Shown: positions 33,170-42,344 of the stretch, one piece after another
Position numbering within the stretch: the first letter of the stretch is position 1
How the letters are laid out: each line of letters opens with the position of its first letter
Source: CAJFUR01 sp904420575
GTDB lineage: Bacteria > Actinomycetota > Coriobacteriia > Coriobacteriales > Eggerthellaceae
Assembly (NCBI GenBank): GCA_965119745.1
Contig: OZ221973.1
Span: 806,001-870,000, forward strand
DNA: 64,000 bases
Reading direction: 5' to 3'
The notes under the pieces: model-generated
What the model saw: only the letters and a program-made list of their open reading frames with translations
What the model was told of the DNA's origin: nothing
Databases searched by the model: none
Translations under genes and position numbers: made by a program

Positions 33170-35833
33170 GTGAGACGATCGAGGAAGAATGACCTGTTGG
33201 GCGAGCGCGATCGGCGGCAAGGCGAAGTTGCTCGCCGCATCAGGCCAGGTTACACGCAGCGTGCCTACGCGCACGTTTTCGCCTCTGAGAAGGACGGGGC
33301 ACTGGGCGAGGGCTTGGGCAGAGGACGGAACAGGGCCGGGAGACAGAACAAAAGAGAGGGTTGCCGCAGCGCTTCCCCTCGGCATGCTTCGCATGCGGAT
33401 GACGCAAGGGTCCTTCCCGGCGTCGGCCGTGCGACGAGACGGGTCCCGCTGAGCGGTTTCCCGGTTCCTGCCTGTGCGGCCTATGCGGGCGCGGTCGCGC
33501 GGTCGCGCGGCATGCGCGTGCTGCTTGCGGCCCTGCTTCTGGCCGCGATGGTGCCTGGGCTGGCGCTGCTGAGCCCGGTACCTGCTCATGCCGCATCGTA
33601 TGTGACCGGCAAGATCGAAAGCTACACGGAATACCGGCTTTACGTCAACAAAGGCAATGGCAATGGGGACGAGTGGAACATATCCCTCGACAGCTTCCTG
33701 AAAGTGACGGACGGCAGCGAAACGCACGACGTGTGGTGCGTGGACATTACCCGATTGTATCCCAAGGGGAAGACCACCAACCCCGTAGATGCCTTGCAGG
33801 TCATGCCGCAGGAGCAGCTGACCAAGATCGCCTTGGCGCACGACTATGCCTTCGGCTCGGCGGATGGCGGGTATGCTCATTTCCCCGGCGCGTCTTGGGC
33901 ACAACGGTATTCCATCGTGCAGGCCTACACGTGGTGGGTCATGCAGCATGTTCCGGGGACGGGCATGGAGAACTACACGATCTATTCCGTCGAGGTGCTG
34001 AGTGGAGAAGGCGGCTGGGGGTCGCGCTGGTCTTCCGCCTGGGCGGAGCTGAACGCCTACGTGGACGCCAACGCCGCGCTGTACAAAGGGAGCGGGACGG
34101 CTTTCGTGTCGGACGAGGCGCAAACGGTGGCGGCCTGGTTTTCGGTCGAGCGGCTGACGGGATCGGTGGCGCTGGACAAGGTTTCGTCCAACCCCGAACT
34201 CACCGATGGCAATGGTTGCTATTCGCTGGCGGGCGCCGTCTACGGCGTGTATTCCGACGCGGCTTGCACGAAAGAGGTGGCGCGCATGACCACCGATGCG
34301 AACGGGCATGCCCAGGCCGATGCCGTTCCCCTGGGAACGTACTGGGTGCAAGAGATAAGCGCCCCTGCAGGCTTTGCCGTCGACGTAACGGTGTATCCGG
34401 TGAAGGTGCTGGCCGACGAGACGACAAAGGTGAACGGTGGACCGGTGAAGGAGGCGCCCCTGAGCGCCACCGCGTCGCTCTTGGTGGGGAAGTACGACGG
34501 CGAAAAGGCGTACTCCGGGTCGGACAACCTTCCCCAGGGCGCCGCGTCGCTCGAGGGCGCCCAGTTCGCCGTGCGCCACTACGGCGGATTCTACGACGAT
34601 GCGGCGACGGCGGAGGAATCGGGCGATCCGTTGCGCACGTGGACGGTTTCCACGGATCGAAATGGGCATGCGTTCCTTGCTGAACCTGACGATGCGCAGG
34701 GCGCCGGCCTCCCGGACAACGACTGGTACCGCGACGGCGAGGGGAATCCGACCTTGCCGCTGGGCACGTACCTGGTGCAGGAGATCAAGGCTCCGAAAGG
34801 GTACCTGGTCAACAGCCAGGTCTATGTGCAGCAGGTGGTCGCCGGAGGAGACAGCGGTCAGGTGCCGGTCTATCATGTCCCCGAGGTGCCCGATCAGGTG
34901 GTGCGGGGCGACCTGTCGCTCGTCAAGGTCAACGAAGACACCATGGCGCGCATGGCGGGCGTTCCATTCGAAATCGTGTCGGACGCCACGGGCGAACGCC
35001 ACGTGATCGTGACGGACGAGAACGGATGCGCTTCCACGTCTGGCGACTGGAATGCCCACAGCTACCGCACCAACGCCAACGACGACGCAGAAGAAGGATC
35101 GTACGATGCGATGGCAGGAGTGTGGTTCGGGGACGTTGCCGCGTTGGACGACGGGAAAGGCGCTCTTCCCTACGACACCTACACGGTAAACGAACTGCCG
35201 TGTGCGGCCAATGCGGGACAGGTGCTCGTCAAGGATCTGTCGGTCACCGTGTCGCGCGACAGTCACGTCATCGACTTGGGGACGGTCGATGACAAGCCCG
35301 TTCGCATTTCTACCACGGCGACGGATGCGGAACTTGGCGGCCACGAGGCGTGGGCGGACGAAGAGGTGACCATAGTGGATGTGGTCGAATACGAGAATGC
35401 GACGGTGGGAGGTCACTATACGCTCGCTGGCATATTGATGGACAAGGGAACGGGTGAGCCTGTTGCGGTAGACGGGCTTCAGGTGACCGCCGAGACGGCG
35501 TTTTCCCCCGAACAGCCGCAAGGCGAGGTGAACGTCGAATTCACTTTCGACGGCTCAGCCTTGGGCACGAGCGACGTGGTGGTGTTCGAGGCGCTGTACC
35601 GCGACGTCGAAGGAGGCCAGGTTCTTGTTGCGGAGCATGCGGACCTGCAAAGCGAAGGCCAGACGGTGAAGTTGCAACCGCGCGAAGAGCCGCCCGAAGA
35701 AGGCAGGCCTTACGACAAGACCGGCGTGCCGCTGGACAGCGTGTTTGCGGGCGCAGGCGTGTTGGGCGCGGCGGCGTGTGCGGCCGCCCTGTACGGAGCG
35801 CTTCAATGGCGCAGATCCAGGAAAGCGCGGTAG
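33170..35833 (+). CDS. Surface adhesin with thioester domain and Cna-B repeats (pilus-type)
   Basis: A cell-surface protein of up to 887 residues. After a signal peptide (MRVLLAALLLAAM..., cut near AHAAS) comes a thioester domain with VWCVD (Cys190) and IVQAYTWW (Gln251), the Cys-Gln pair that can bind host surfaces covalently. Three Cna-B domains follow (SVALDKV, LLVGKYD, LSLVKVN starts; VQE acids), then a T-Q-ester/VaFE-like domain (TATDAELGGHEAW). The C-terminus has KTG, a hydrophobic span and RRSRKAR but no LPXTG. GTG 33170 has GGAAGGAG upstream but gives ~114 residues before the signal peptide; ATG 33512 gives a standard signal peptide but has no ribosome site. Confidence 0.82.
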   Translation: MRRSRKNDLLGERDRRQGEVARRIRPGYTQRAYAHVFASEKDGALGEGLGRGRNRAGRQNKREGCRSASPRHASHADDARVLPGVGRATRRVPLSGFPVPACAAYAGAVARSRGMRVLLAALLLAAMVPGLALLSPVPAHAASYVTGKIESYTEYRLYVNKGNGNGDEWNISLDSFLKVTDGSETHDVWCVDITRLYPKGKTTNPVDALQVMPQEQLTKIALAHDYAFGSADGGYAHFPGASWAQRYSIVQAYTWWVMQHVPGTGMENYTIYSVEVLSGEGGWGSRWSSAWAELNAYVDANAALYKGSGTAFVSDEAQTVAAWFSVERLTGSVALDKVSSNPELTDGNGCYSLAGAVYGVYSDAACTKEVARMTTDANGHAQADAVPLGTYWVQEISAPAGFAVDVTVYPVKVLADETTKVNGGPVKEAPLSATASLLVGKYDGEKAYSGSDNLPQGAASLEGAQFAVRHYGGFYDDAATAEESGDPLRTWTVSTDRNGHAFLAEPDDAQGAGLPDNDWYRDGEGNPTLPLGTYLVQEIKAPKGYLVNSQVYVQQVVAGGDSGQVPVYHVPEVPDQVVRGDLSLVKVNEDTMARMAGVPFEIVSDATGERHVIVTDENGCASTSGDWNAHSYRTNANDDAEEGSYDAMAGVWFGDVAALDDGKGALPYDTYTVNELPCAANAGQVLVKDLSVTVSRDSHVIDLGTVDDKPVRISTTATDAELGGHEAWADEEVTIVDVVEYENATVGGHYTLAGILMDKGTGEPVAVDGLQVTAETAFSPEQPQGEVNVEFTFDGSALGTSDVVVFEALYRDVEGGQVLVAEHADLQSEGQTVKLQPREEPPEEGRPYDKTGVPLDSVFAGAGVLGAAACAAALYGALQWRRSRKAR

Positions 35834-35836
35834 ACA

Positions 35837-36640
35837 ATGCGGAGCCGGCAGAGAAAGCGGGCTGCGGTGGCCTTCTTGGCAGCAGGCGTTCTGGCGGTTG
35901 CGGCACTGGTCCTGGCAGGCGCCGTGTGCGGCATGCGGCAGCGCGCGGCGACGTGCGACCCGGCGCCCGTGGGGACAGGAGCGCTCTCGGCCGCAGCGTT
36001 TCTGACCGATGTCTTTCGTCTCTACGGCGCCGAAACCGACGCGGGAGGCGGCGAGCGGGTTGACGAGAACGGCTTTCCTCTTGTGGACTGGGACTATTGG
36101 CGGCAGGTCAACCCGAACGTGGTCGGCTGGGTCACGGTACCGGGCACGAACGTGAACGGTCCGATCGTGTTGGCTCCCGCCAACGATCCTGACTATTACC
36201 TCAAGCATGACGTATATGGCGAACCCAATCTGTACGGGTGCCTGTACCTGGACGCTTCGTGTGCCGCCGCTGGTCTGCTGGGCAGCCGCAACGCCGTCGT
36301 GTACGGGCACAACATGAGCCTGATGGATGGAAGCATGTTCACTGCCCTTGCCCGCTACGCCAATGCGGCCTACGCCGCAGATCATGCGGAGATGCTCGTG
36401 CAGACGCCGGACGAGAAGAAGGCGTGCCCCGTGCTCTTCGCAAGCGTGGTGGACGCTTCGGCTGAAACGACAAGGACGCAATTCGAAAACGATGCGGACT
36501 TCGACGCATGGTATGGCGAGCAGGCTGCAAAGGCATCGGTGACCCTTCGCGGAGAGGTCCCGGAAAGCGTCGTTACGTTCTGCACCTGTTCGTACAGCCG
36601 TTGGTCGAACGAGCGAACGTTGGTGTACGTTGCGAAGTGA
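35837..36640 (+). CDS. srtB: Class B sortase
   Basis: A 267-residue transpeptidase with an N-terminal membrane anchor (residues ~8-32). The class B pattern is clear: NPNVVGWVTVPGTNVNGPIV (~95), YGCLYLDASC, VVYGHNM with the catalytic His (~155), VTFCTCSY with the catalytic Cys (~250) and the Arg in SNERTLVY. It starts 3 bases after the adhesin gene and is followed at once by other exported proteins. It probably anchors or polymerises the adhesin. Class B rather than class C enzymes build pili in some Gram-positive loci, so a pilus is plausible. Confidence 0.93.
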   Translation: MRSRQRKRAAVAFLAAGVLAVAALVLAGAVCGMRQRAATCDPAPVGTGALSAAAFLTDVFRLYGAETDAGGGERVDENGFPLVDWDYWRQVNPNVVGWVTVPGTNVNGPIVLAPANDPDYYLKHDVYGEPNLYGCLYLDASCAAAGLLGSRNAVVYGHNMSLMDGSMFTALARYANAAYAADHAEMLVQTPDEKKACPVLFASVVDASAETTRTQFENDADFDAWYGEQAAKASVTLRGEVPESVVTFCTCSYSRWSNERTLVYVAK

Positions 36641-36649
36641 GGAGACGCG

Positions 36650-37177
36650 ATGAGAAGAACTTCCCCTTCTCGGCAAGGCAGGTCTGCGCCGAAGACCTGC
36701 GCCCTGATCACCGTGCTTGTGGCTTTGGCATGTGCCGCCGCCCTTGCCTTCTGGCTGCTTGCCGCCATCCCGCAACGCGCGGCGGATGGAGGCGCCACAG
36801 TTTCGGATTATACAGGCATGACGAGGGAAGAGATACAGGCAGAGCTCGACCGTCAGGTGGCCGACTCCATGATGACCGTCACCGTGTCGCCTCGGGCCTT
36901 CGTCCATGAAGAAGGATGGGTGGAGCTTGTGCTTGCCAACGACGCCCGAAACAAGGTGCAGCAGCGTTTCACGGTCGTGCAAGAGGGCAAGGCGGTCTAC
37001 GAATCGGGCATCGTCGCTCCTGGCCGGGAGTTGTCTTCGTTCGAGGTGAAGGGTCTTGCCCCCGGCAAGGCGACCGTTTTGGTGCAAGGGGTCGATGCCG
37101 AAACGGGCAGCGCGGCGGGCTCTTCCGCGAACGTGGAGATCGAAGTCGTGAAAGCGCCTGATGGACAGGAGCTGTAA
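36650..37177 (+). CDS. Membrane-anchored extracellular protein of the sortase locus, unknown function
   Basis: A 175-residue protein with a basic N-terminus, one hydrophobic span (residues ~18-40) and an extracellular part. The segment DYTGMTREEIQAELDRQVADSMM is helical, followed by ~90 residues of predicted beta-strand character (VELVLANDARNKVQQRFTVV ... VLVQGVDAETG), consistent with an Ig-like domain. I do not recognise a named family. It lies 9 bases after srtB, so it is probably a sortase accessory, chaperone or minor surface subunit. Confidence 0.65.
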   Translation: MRRTSPSRQGRSAPKTCALITVLVALACAAALAFWLLAAIPQRAADGGATVSDYTGMTREEIQAELDRQVADSMMTVTVSPRAFVHEEGWVELVLANDARNKVQQRFTVVQEGKAVYESGIVAPGRELSSFEVKGLAPGKATVLVQGVDAETGSAAGSSANVEIEVVKAPDGQEL

Positions 37178-37199
37178 AAAACGGAGGAAGGATCCAGCC

Positions 37200-37808
37200 A
37201 TGTGCAGAATTGCGAAGGAAAAGGCGGGAAGCGGCATCGCGATGCACAGAAGCCGTAGGACTGTGGCGACGATCGTGCTTGCAGGCGCTCTTGCCGCAGG
37301 GTGTGCGATGCCCGCTGCAGCGCTCGCGGACGATGCCTCGCAGGGAAAGACGCAGGTCACAGTGGTGGCCGACCTCGGTCAAACGCTCAAGTTCGAGGTT
37401 CCGACGGTCATTCCGTTCGCGGCGAGCGCCGATGGCGTGCTCGTTGGCCCGAGCAAGGAAGTGGCCAAGATCACCAACAAGAGCGTGTTCGGCATCCACG
37501 TGACGGAGGTGGGAGTGGAAGCCAAGGGAGCATGGAACGTCGTCGCGGATGCAGCCAAGGCTCCAGGGCAAACGAAGAACGCCATCGACTTCCAGTTCGG
37601 CCCTGTCAGGCAGGTAGATGCAGCATCGGCGCTTATACCTGCCGACACGTCTTCGGACATGGGCTTCAACATGGGATATGCGGGGTCGGGAACGGAATCC
37701 GTGGAAATCGACACGGCCGGCAACGTGGCACATGTCGCAGCCGACCTGTCCAAGGAGACCAGCGTCGCGACGATCGTATGGACGGTTGCGCCCGGCGCTG
37801 CAGCATAA
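37200..37808 (+). CDS. Secreted beta-rich protein of the sortase locus
   Basis: A 202-residue protein with a signal peptide cut near ALADDA, then about 165 residues of alternating hydrophobic strands (VTVVADLGQTLKFEVPTVIPFAA ... ITNKSVFGIHVTEVGVEA). There is no membrane anchor, LPXTG or Cys. The strand pattern recalls secreted matrix or WxL-like proteins, but no signature confirms this. ATG 37200 is supported by GGAGGAAG; a second ATG at 37242 would give a cleaner signal peptide. Operon position suggests a secreted component of the surface structure. Confidence 0.65.
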   Translation: MCRIAKEKAGSGIAMHRSRRTVATIVLAGALAAGCAMPAAALADDASQGKTQVTVVADLGQTLKFEVPTVIPFAASADGVLVGPSKEVAKITNKSVFGIHVTEVGVEAKGAWNVVADAAKAPGQTKNAIDFQFGPVRQVDAASALIPADTSSDMGFNMGYAGSGTESVEIDTAGNVAHVAADLSKETSVATIVWTVAPGAAA

Positions 37809-37863
37809 GCTTCGAATCGTGCAAGATGCGTATGTAGGGCGACCAGGGAAAAGGAGGTTTGCC

Positions 37864-38160
37864 ATGAAAGGACGGAGGACATGGTCGCGCAGGGTCGTGC
37901 TCGTCCTGTGCTCCGCAGTCCTTTGCGCCTGCGTTCCTGCTGGGGCGTTGGCAGCCGATGGCCCGTCTGCGGAGACGGCGGTCACAATCTGGCAAGTGCC
38001 GCAGCCCGCACCGGCGGCAGCTCCGCTGCCTCGCACCGGCGACGGCGCGCCGCTTCTTCCCGTTGCGGCCCTTGGCGCCTGCGCGGCTGCTTGCATGGCG
38101 GGTGCAGGCACCCTGATGGCTGTTTCGAAGGGAGGAAGCGATGACGGTGGCGGAAGCTAG
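37864..38160 (+). CDS. Small LPRTG cell-wall-anchored protein
   Basis: A 98-residue protein with a signal peptide (cut near ALAADG), a short Pro/Ala-rich stretch, the sortase motif LPRTGD (~residue 55), a hydrophobic span and a short polar tail. The mature surface part would be only about 25 residues. AAAGGAGG gives a strong ribosome site. It is the only true LPXTG protein in the locus. The last 20 bases overlap the next gene. It could be a wall-anchored base or a regulator of sortase; both are guesses. Confidence 0.75.
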   Translation: MKGRRTWSRRVVLVLCSAVLCACVPAGALAADGPSAETAVTIWQVPQPAPAAAPLPRTGDGAPLLPVAALGACAAACMAGAGTLMAVSKGGSDDGGGS

Positions 38161-39796
38161 GAACAAAGGAGGAGTCGGAACCGCCGGAAATGAGGTCGTC
38201 ATCAGACGCGATGCCGGGGAAAGGGCCAGGGCAGGAACCGTCGCCGGCATCAAAACCGGAACTGAAGCCGGGGTTGTCAGGACCAAGCCGAGAGGCCTTT
38301 CCAGAACAGGGGGCGTTCCAGGGTGGCTTTCGGCCGTGGCCGCTGCCCTTATGGCCGCGCTGTGCGCGCTGTCGACGTCTCTCCCGGCATGGGCGCACGA
38401 CCTGCCCGACGATGCGGTGAGCCTGCCTGTTACGGCGAAGCGCACCTCGCTGGCAGCAAGGTCGTCGTCTCCCACCGGGCAGTGGGTGACGGTGCACAGT
38501 TACCAGTGGGGCAACCATTATCAGAACGCGCAGCACAAGCTTTCGCCCACGCCCAATCCGGACGGAAGCGTCCACGTGACCGTTGCGACCACGCTGTGGT
38601 CGACCGACGGCACCATCGTGAAGTGGACAAGCACCAAGACCATCTACGACAACGGCGTGCAGGTGGCCTTCATCGGCGCGGACTACAGGACCGGCACGAA
38701 AATGGAGCAGTTCGCGGAGTTCGACGTGAAAGGCGGCGGCACGCATCACATCACCAGCAAGGAGACGCCTTACGGCACGACCACCCTGAAAGTGGGATGG
38801 GACTTCTACGTCCACGTTCCCTACACGATCACGGCTTCGGCGACCTCGGGCGGTTCGATTTCCCCCAGCGGGAATGTGCTGGTCGATGCCGGGGGATCCC
38901 AGGCGTACGCCATGACGCCCGCCGAAGGGCACCGCATCAGGGACGTCAAGGTGGACGGCAAGAGCGTGGGAAAGGTTTCTTCCTACGCGTTCGCCAACGT
39001 GAACGCCGGGCATGCCATTGCTGCGGAGTTCGAGGCCATTCCCGTCCACGCCGTGACGTTCGAAGACGGCATCACGGGAGAAGTCCTGAAAACGGAGAGC
39101 GTGCTGGAAGGGAGTTCGGCGACCGCTCCCGACCCTGGGTGCCATGAAGGGTGGGTCTTTGCCGGGTGGGAGGGCGACTTCGGCAAGGTGGAACGAGACA
39201 TCGTCGTCACGTCGCAATGGGATCGCGTCATGCTTGCCGTCCGGTTCCTCGACAGGGGCGGGAACGTGATCGAAGAGCAGCAGGTCGCCTGGGGCGATCC
39301 AGCCACGCCGCCCGAAGCGCCGCCGGTCAGCCAGTGGTCGTTCAGCGGCTGGGACAAGGATTTTTCGGCGGTCACCGAAGCGCTCGACGTGTGCGCCCTC
39401 TACGACCCTGTGATCTCCGTGCGCGTCCCTACAAGGCTGGCCTGCGCGATCATGGCCGATGGCACGGTGGTCGCGCCGAGCGGGTATAGGATCGAGAACC
39501 TTTCGCCTGTTGCGGTGAGTCTTTGCTCCGTCACCGTTGCAGGTCGTTCGGGCTATCGGGCATGCGAGTTCGACGTTTTGCGGGCGACGGGGGGCGACGT
39601 CGTGTTCTGCGAGGGCGGCATGCCCCCGCCTGCTGCGGGAGGAGGCCTGACGATAGGCGCGAATGCCGCCAGCGAAGAGCTGGTTTGGTCGTTCGGCCCA
39701 ATCGCCGGCCCAGCGGCGCAGGGACTGCTGCTGGATGCTCTTGCCGGGGAGACGGTCTTGTGCGACGTGGAGCTCACGTTCAGGCAGGCGACGTGA
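38141..39796 (+). CDS. Exported protein with InlB-type (Listeria-Bacteroides) repeats
   Basis: A 551-residue protein. A polar N-terminus of ~60 residues precedes the hydrophobic signal segment (ends ALCALSTSLPAWAHD). The middle contains a ~110-residue beta region rich in Tyr/Thr, then a domain with TITASATSGGSISPSG, and two InlB B-type repeats with the GWVFAGWEGDFGKVER and WSFSGWDKDFSAVTEA patterns. No LPXTG or C-terminal span is present, so it may be secreted or held by partners. Its start overlaps the LPRTG gene by 20 bases. Confidence 0.72.
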   Translation: MTVAEARNKGGVGTAGNEVVIRRDAGERARAGTVAGIKTGTEAGVVRTKPRGLSRTGGVPGWLSAVAAALMAALCALSTSLPAWAHDLPDDAVSLPVTAKRTSLAARSSSPTGQWVTVHSYQWGNHYQNAQHKLSPTPNPDGSVHVTVATTLWSTDGTIVKWTSTKTIYDNGVQVAFIGADYRTGTKMEQFAEFDVKGGGTHHITSKETPYGTTTLKVGWDFYVHVPYTITASATSGGSISPSGNVLVDAGGSQAYAMTPAEGHRIRDVKVDGKSVGKVSSYAFANVNAGHAIAAEFEAIPVHAVTFEDGITGEVLKTESVLEGSSATAPDPGCHEGWVFAGWEGDFGKVERDIVVTSQWDRVMLAVRFLDRGGNVIEEQQVAWGDPATPPEAPPVSQWSFSGWDKDFSAVTEALDVCALYDPVISVRVPTRLACAIMADGTVVAPSGYRIENLSPVAVSLCSVTVAGRSGYRACEFDVLRATGGDVVFCEGGMPPPAAGGGLTIGANAASEELVWSFGPIAGPAAQGLLLDALAGETVLCDVELTFRQAT

Positions 39797-40044
39797 CGCC
39801 GGCGCGTCGGCAGCTGCGGACCGCCTGCCGAAGTGGCGGCACGTGCGCCTTGCCGGAGGCGATCGGCCGGTGCGGCCTCCCCTTTCAACATGGGGAAAGG
39901 GAGGGACTGTGGGATTGGCTTCTCGAGGTCTTGGGGCCGCCTCAGCACAGGGAAAGGGAGAAGTTGCAGGAGCGGATTTCTGGGGCCCCGAGCGTTCGCG
40001 GAAAGAGACTGCAAAATGTGGGAGCGCGACGTTCCGTCTTTGGG

Positions 40045-40096
40045 TATACTGCTCTGTGGCGTCGGGCGGAACGGGTTCGCGTCCGCCGTGCGCCAC
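40045..40096 (+). promoter_or_regulatory. -10 box and leader hairpin of the QueT-like gene
   Basis: TATACT (40045-40050) is followed directly by a two-part stem: 40056-40061 with 40091-40096 and 40065-40070 with 40082-40087, leaving a ~90-base leader to the gene. No preQ1 riboswitch pattern is seen. The gap 39797-40044 is otherwise featureless GC-rich DNA. Confidence 0.4.
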
Positions 40097-40186
40097 GCGT
40101 TTGCATCGTTGGGCCCTGCACTCGCGGTTTGTCCGTTGCCCATAGCCCGCGGCCTTCGTAGCCGTGTGGAGACAAGGAGCATGATC

Positions 40187-40825
40187 ATGAGCAGTTCTTC
40201 CCCTGTGGAAGCCGCGCGAAGCGCGGCGTCGGCGACCCCCTCCACTTCGTCCTCTTCCCGCAGCGCGCGCGTCGCGCAGGCGGGCATGGTGGCGGCAACG
40301 TACGCTGCCGCCACGTTGGTGACGTTGCTGCTGTTGCAGGGCTTGGCTTGGGGCCCGGTGCAGTTCCGCATATCGGAGGCGGTATGCGTGCTGGCCCTGC
40401 TCACGCCGGCGGCGATTCCGGGGCTCACGGTGGGCTGCCTCGTCGCCAACCTGATTGCGCTCGTCGTGAACGGAACGGGTGCCCTCGGCTTGCTCGACGT
40501 CGTGTTCGGCAGCCTTGCCACTTTTCTCGGCGCGCTGTGGTGTTGGAAAATGCGCGAGCGTCCCAAGGTGGCGCTTCTCGGCCCGGTGCTGGCGAACGCG
40601 CTCATCGTGCCCGCCTATCTGCCGCTCATGTTGCAAGGCCTAGGCTTCTACACCATCCCCTTCACCAGCATCGCGCTCGACGGCGCCTATCTGCCCATGT
40701 ACCTGTTCGGCCTGGTGGCAACCGGCCTGGGCGAGGCCTTGGTCATGTACGTGCTGGGCCTTCCGCTGTTTTCCGCCCTCAAACGCTTCAACGTGGCGAA
40801 GAGGGTTGGCGCAAATTCGATGTAG
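40187..40825 (+). CDS. queT: QueT-family queuosine-precursor transporter (ECF S component)
   Basis: A 212-residue membrane protein with about six spans after a Ser-rich N-terminus. The blocks QFRISEAVCVLALLTPAAIPGLTVGC (~60) and DVVFGSLATFLGAL (~100) match the QueT family, substrate-binding subunits of ECF transporters for queuine or preQ1. AAGGAG lies 7 bases before the ATG at 40187; an ATG at 40181 is too close to it. The ECF energising genes are not in the window. The next gene has its own promoter. Confidence 0.82.
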   Translation: MSSSSPVEAARSAASATPSTSSSSRSARVAQAGMVAATYAAATLVTLLLLQGLAWGPVQFRISEAVCVLALLTPAAIPGLTVGCLVANLIALVVNGTGALGLLDVVFGSLATFLGALWCWKMRERPKVALLGPVLANALIVPAYLPLMLQGLGFYTIPFTSIALDGAYLPMYLFGLVATGLGEALVMYVLGLPLFSALKRFNVAKRVGANSM

Positions 40826-40852
40826 GCCGGGACGCACCGGGGGAGGGCGCGC

Positions 40853-40858
40853 TACAAT
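40853..40858 (+). promoter_or_regulatory. -10 box of the glycosyltransferase gene
   Basis: TACAAT lies 43 bases before the start codon. Confidence 0.4.
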
Positions 40859-40900
40859 AGGCCGGTTAGGCCGAACGCGAAATCTGGCAAAAGGACGCGC

Positions 40901-42199
40901 ATGAACCCGGTAATCGTCATTCCCACGTTCGTCTCTGCTCGCCGCCGCAAGGACGGCGGCAGCATTCTCACCACGTATGACCACATGACGCCCATATCGC
41001 AACCGGGAGAGCTCGGCCGGTGCCTCAAGTCGCTGCAGAAGGTGCGCGGCATCGGCCAGATAGTCGTGCTGGTTGCCAGCGAGCCCACCATCGAGAACCA
41101 AGCGGCGGAAAAAGTGCAGGCCACGGTGTCCCAGTTCCCCGGACTCAACGTCGTGGTGGTGGGCGCGCCGGAGCTGGCCCTCATCCAGCAGCGCATGGAG
41201 CAGCTGGGTCTGGGCAAGCTGGCAAAGGAAGTGGGCCTGTCCGGGTACGGAGCCATTCGCAACCTGGGGCTGCTGGTCGCGGACACGCTCGGCTTCGACG
41301 CGGTGGTGTTCTTGGACGACGACGAAGTGGTGGACGACCCCGACTTCCTGCAGCGCGCCGTGTACGGGCTGGGAAAACTCACCAAAAAGGGCATCCCTAT
41401 CCTGGCCAAGACCGGCTACTACTTCAATTCCGACGGATCGTACCTGTCGAAAAGCCAGGACAGGTGGTACAACCATTTCTGGCAGCAGGGCAAGGCGTTC
41501 AACAAGTGGATCACGAAGGCCATGCACGGCCCACGCCTGTCCCGTTCAAACCATGTGTGCGGCGGCTGCCTGGCGCTGCACAAAGAAGCTTTCAGGCGCG
41601 TGTCGTTCGACCCGTGGATCCCTCGGGGCGAAGACTTGGACTACTTGCTTGACCTGCGCATGTACGGATCGGACATCTGGTTTGACAACCAGTGGAACCT
41701 GCGGCACCTGCCTCCCGAGACGGAAAGCGAGGGCAACCGTTTCCGTCAGGACATCTACCGCTGGCTGTACGAGTACCGCAAGATGGAATACAGTCGTACG
41801 CAGATCGACCTGCTGCAGGTGAAGCCGTCGTCGCTCGAACCATATCCGGGTCCTTTCCTGGAGGCCGGCATCACGAAGCGCATCCGCCTGACGGCGTTCC
41901 TGCGCAGCCTGGCCCGACCTGACAAGAAGGCGTATCGCAAGGCGGCGCGTGCCGCCACCGGCGAAGCGACCACCTATGCGCAGCGCAACTGTGCGAAGTA
42001 CTTCGAATTCCAGTTCGTGTGGCCGGAGCTCATGGCGCGCATGGAGAACGACCAGATCCTGCGCACCGCGCTGCTGCGATCGGCCGCGCAGCGCGCATAC
42101 GGCATGGAGGCTCCGCGCCAGGCCATGGAGCAGGCCGTGGCCGCTGCGGGCATCGATCCGGGCATGACGAGCGAGATCCGCCTCAACATCGCCGAATAG
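40901..42199 (+). CDS. GT-A fold glycosyltransferase-like protein
   Basis: A 432-residue cytoplasmic protein. The N-terminal strand VIVIPTFVSARRR and the acidic metal motif FLDDDEVVDD (~residues 140-149) fit a family-2-like GT-A glycosyltransferase. CGGCLALHKEAFRRVSFDP (~225) and RGEDLDYLLDLRM (~245) resemble the acceptor-side blocks of such enzymes. The C-terminal ~130 residues are charged and helical. No membrane span or sugar gene cluster is present, so the product is unknown. The start has AAAGGA upstream. Confidence 0.72.
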   Translation: MNPVIVIPTFVSARRRKDGGSILTTYDHMTPISQPGELGRCLKSLQKVRGIGQIVVLVASEPTIENQAAEKVQATVSQFPGLNVVVVGAPELALIQQRMEQLGLGKLAKEVGLSGYGAIRNLGLLVADTLGFDAVVFLDDDEVVDDPDFLQRAVYGLGKLTKKGIPILAKTGYYFNSDGSYLSKSQDRWYNHFWQQGKAFNKWITKAMHGPRLSRSNHVCGGCLALHKEAFRRVSFDPWIPRGEDLDYLLDLRMYGSDIWFDNQWNLRHLPPETESEGNRFRQDIYRWLYEYRKMEYSRTQIDLLQVKPSSLEPYPGPFLEAGITKRIRLTAFLRSLARPDKKAYRKAARAATGEATTYAQRNCAKYFEFQFVWPELMARMENDQILRTALLRSAAQRAYGMEAPRQAMEQAVAAAGIDPGMTSEIRLNIAE

Positions 42200-42344
42200 C
42201 GCGATCCCCTCTTTCCGCCGACCGAAAACATCCTCTTGACGCCCGCAGAACCGATGGCTTCCCTCTGCGCAGAGACGGCGGCTTGGACTACACTGTCGCA
42301 CAGCGCATGAACGTCGGTCGATCAGGGAAGAGAAGCGCGCGCCT

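Noticed and set aside
35700..35833. LPXTG sorting signal at the adhesin C-terminus
   Set aside because: The segment has KTG followed by a hydrophobic span and basic tail, but not LPXTG; no canonical motif can be claimed.
39797..40186. preQ1 riboswitch upstream of the QueT-like gene
   Set aside because: No short H-type pseudoknot pattern of preQ1-I or preQ1-II could be recognised; only a GC-rich hairpin is present.
42235..42294. Sigma-70 promoter TTGAC...TACACT before the TauE/SafE gene
   Set aside because: The two boxes are about 48 bases apart, far from the required 16-18.
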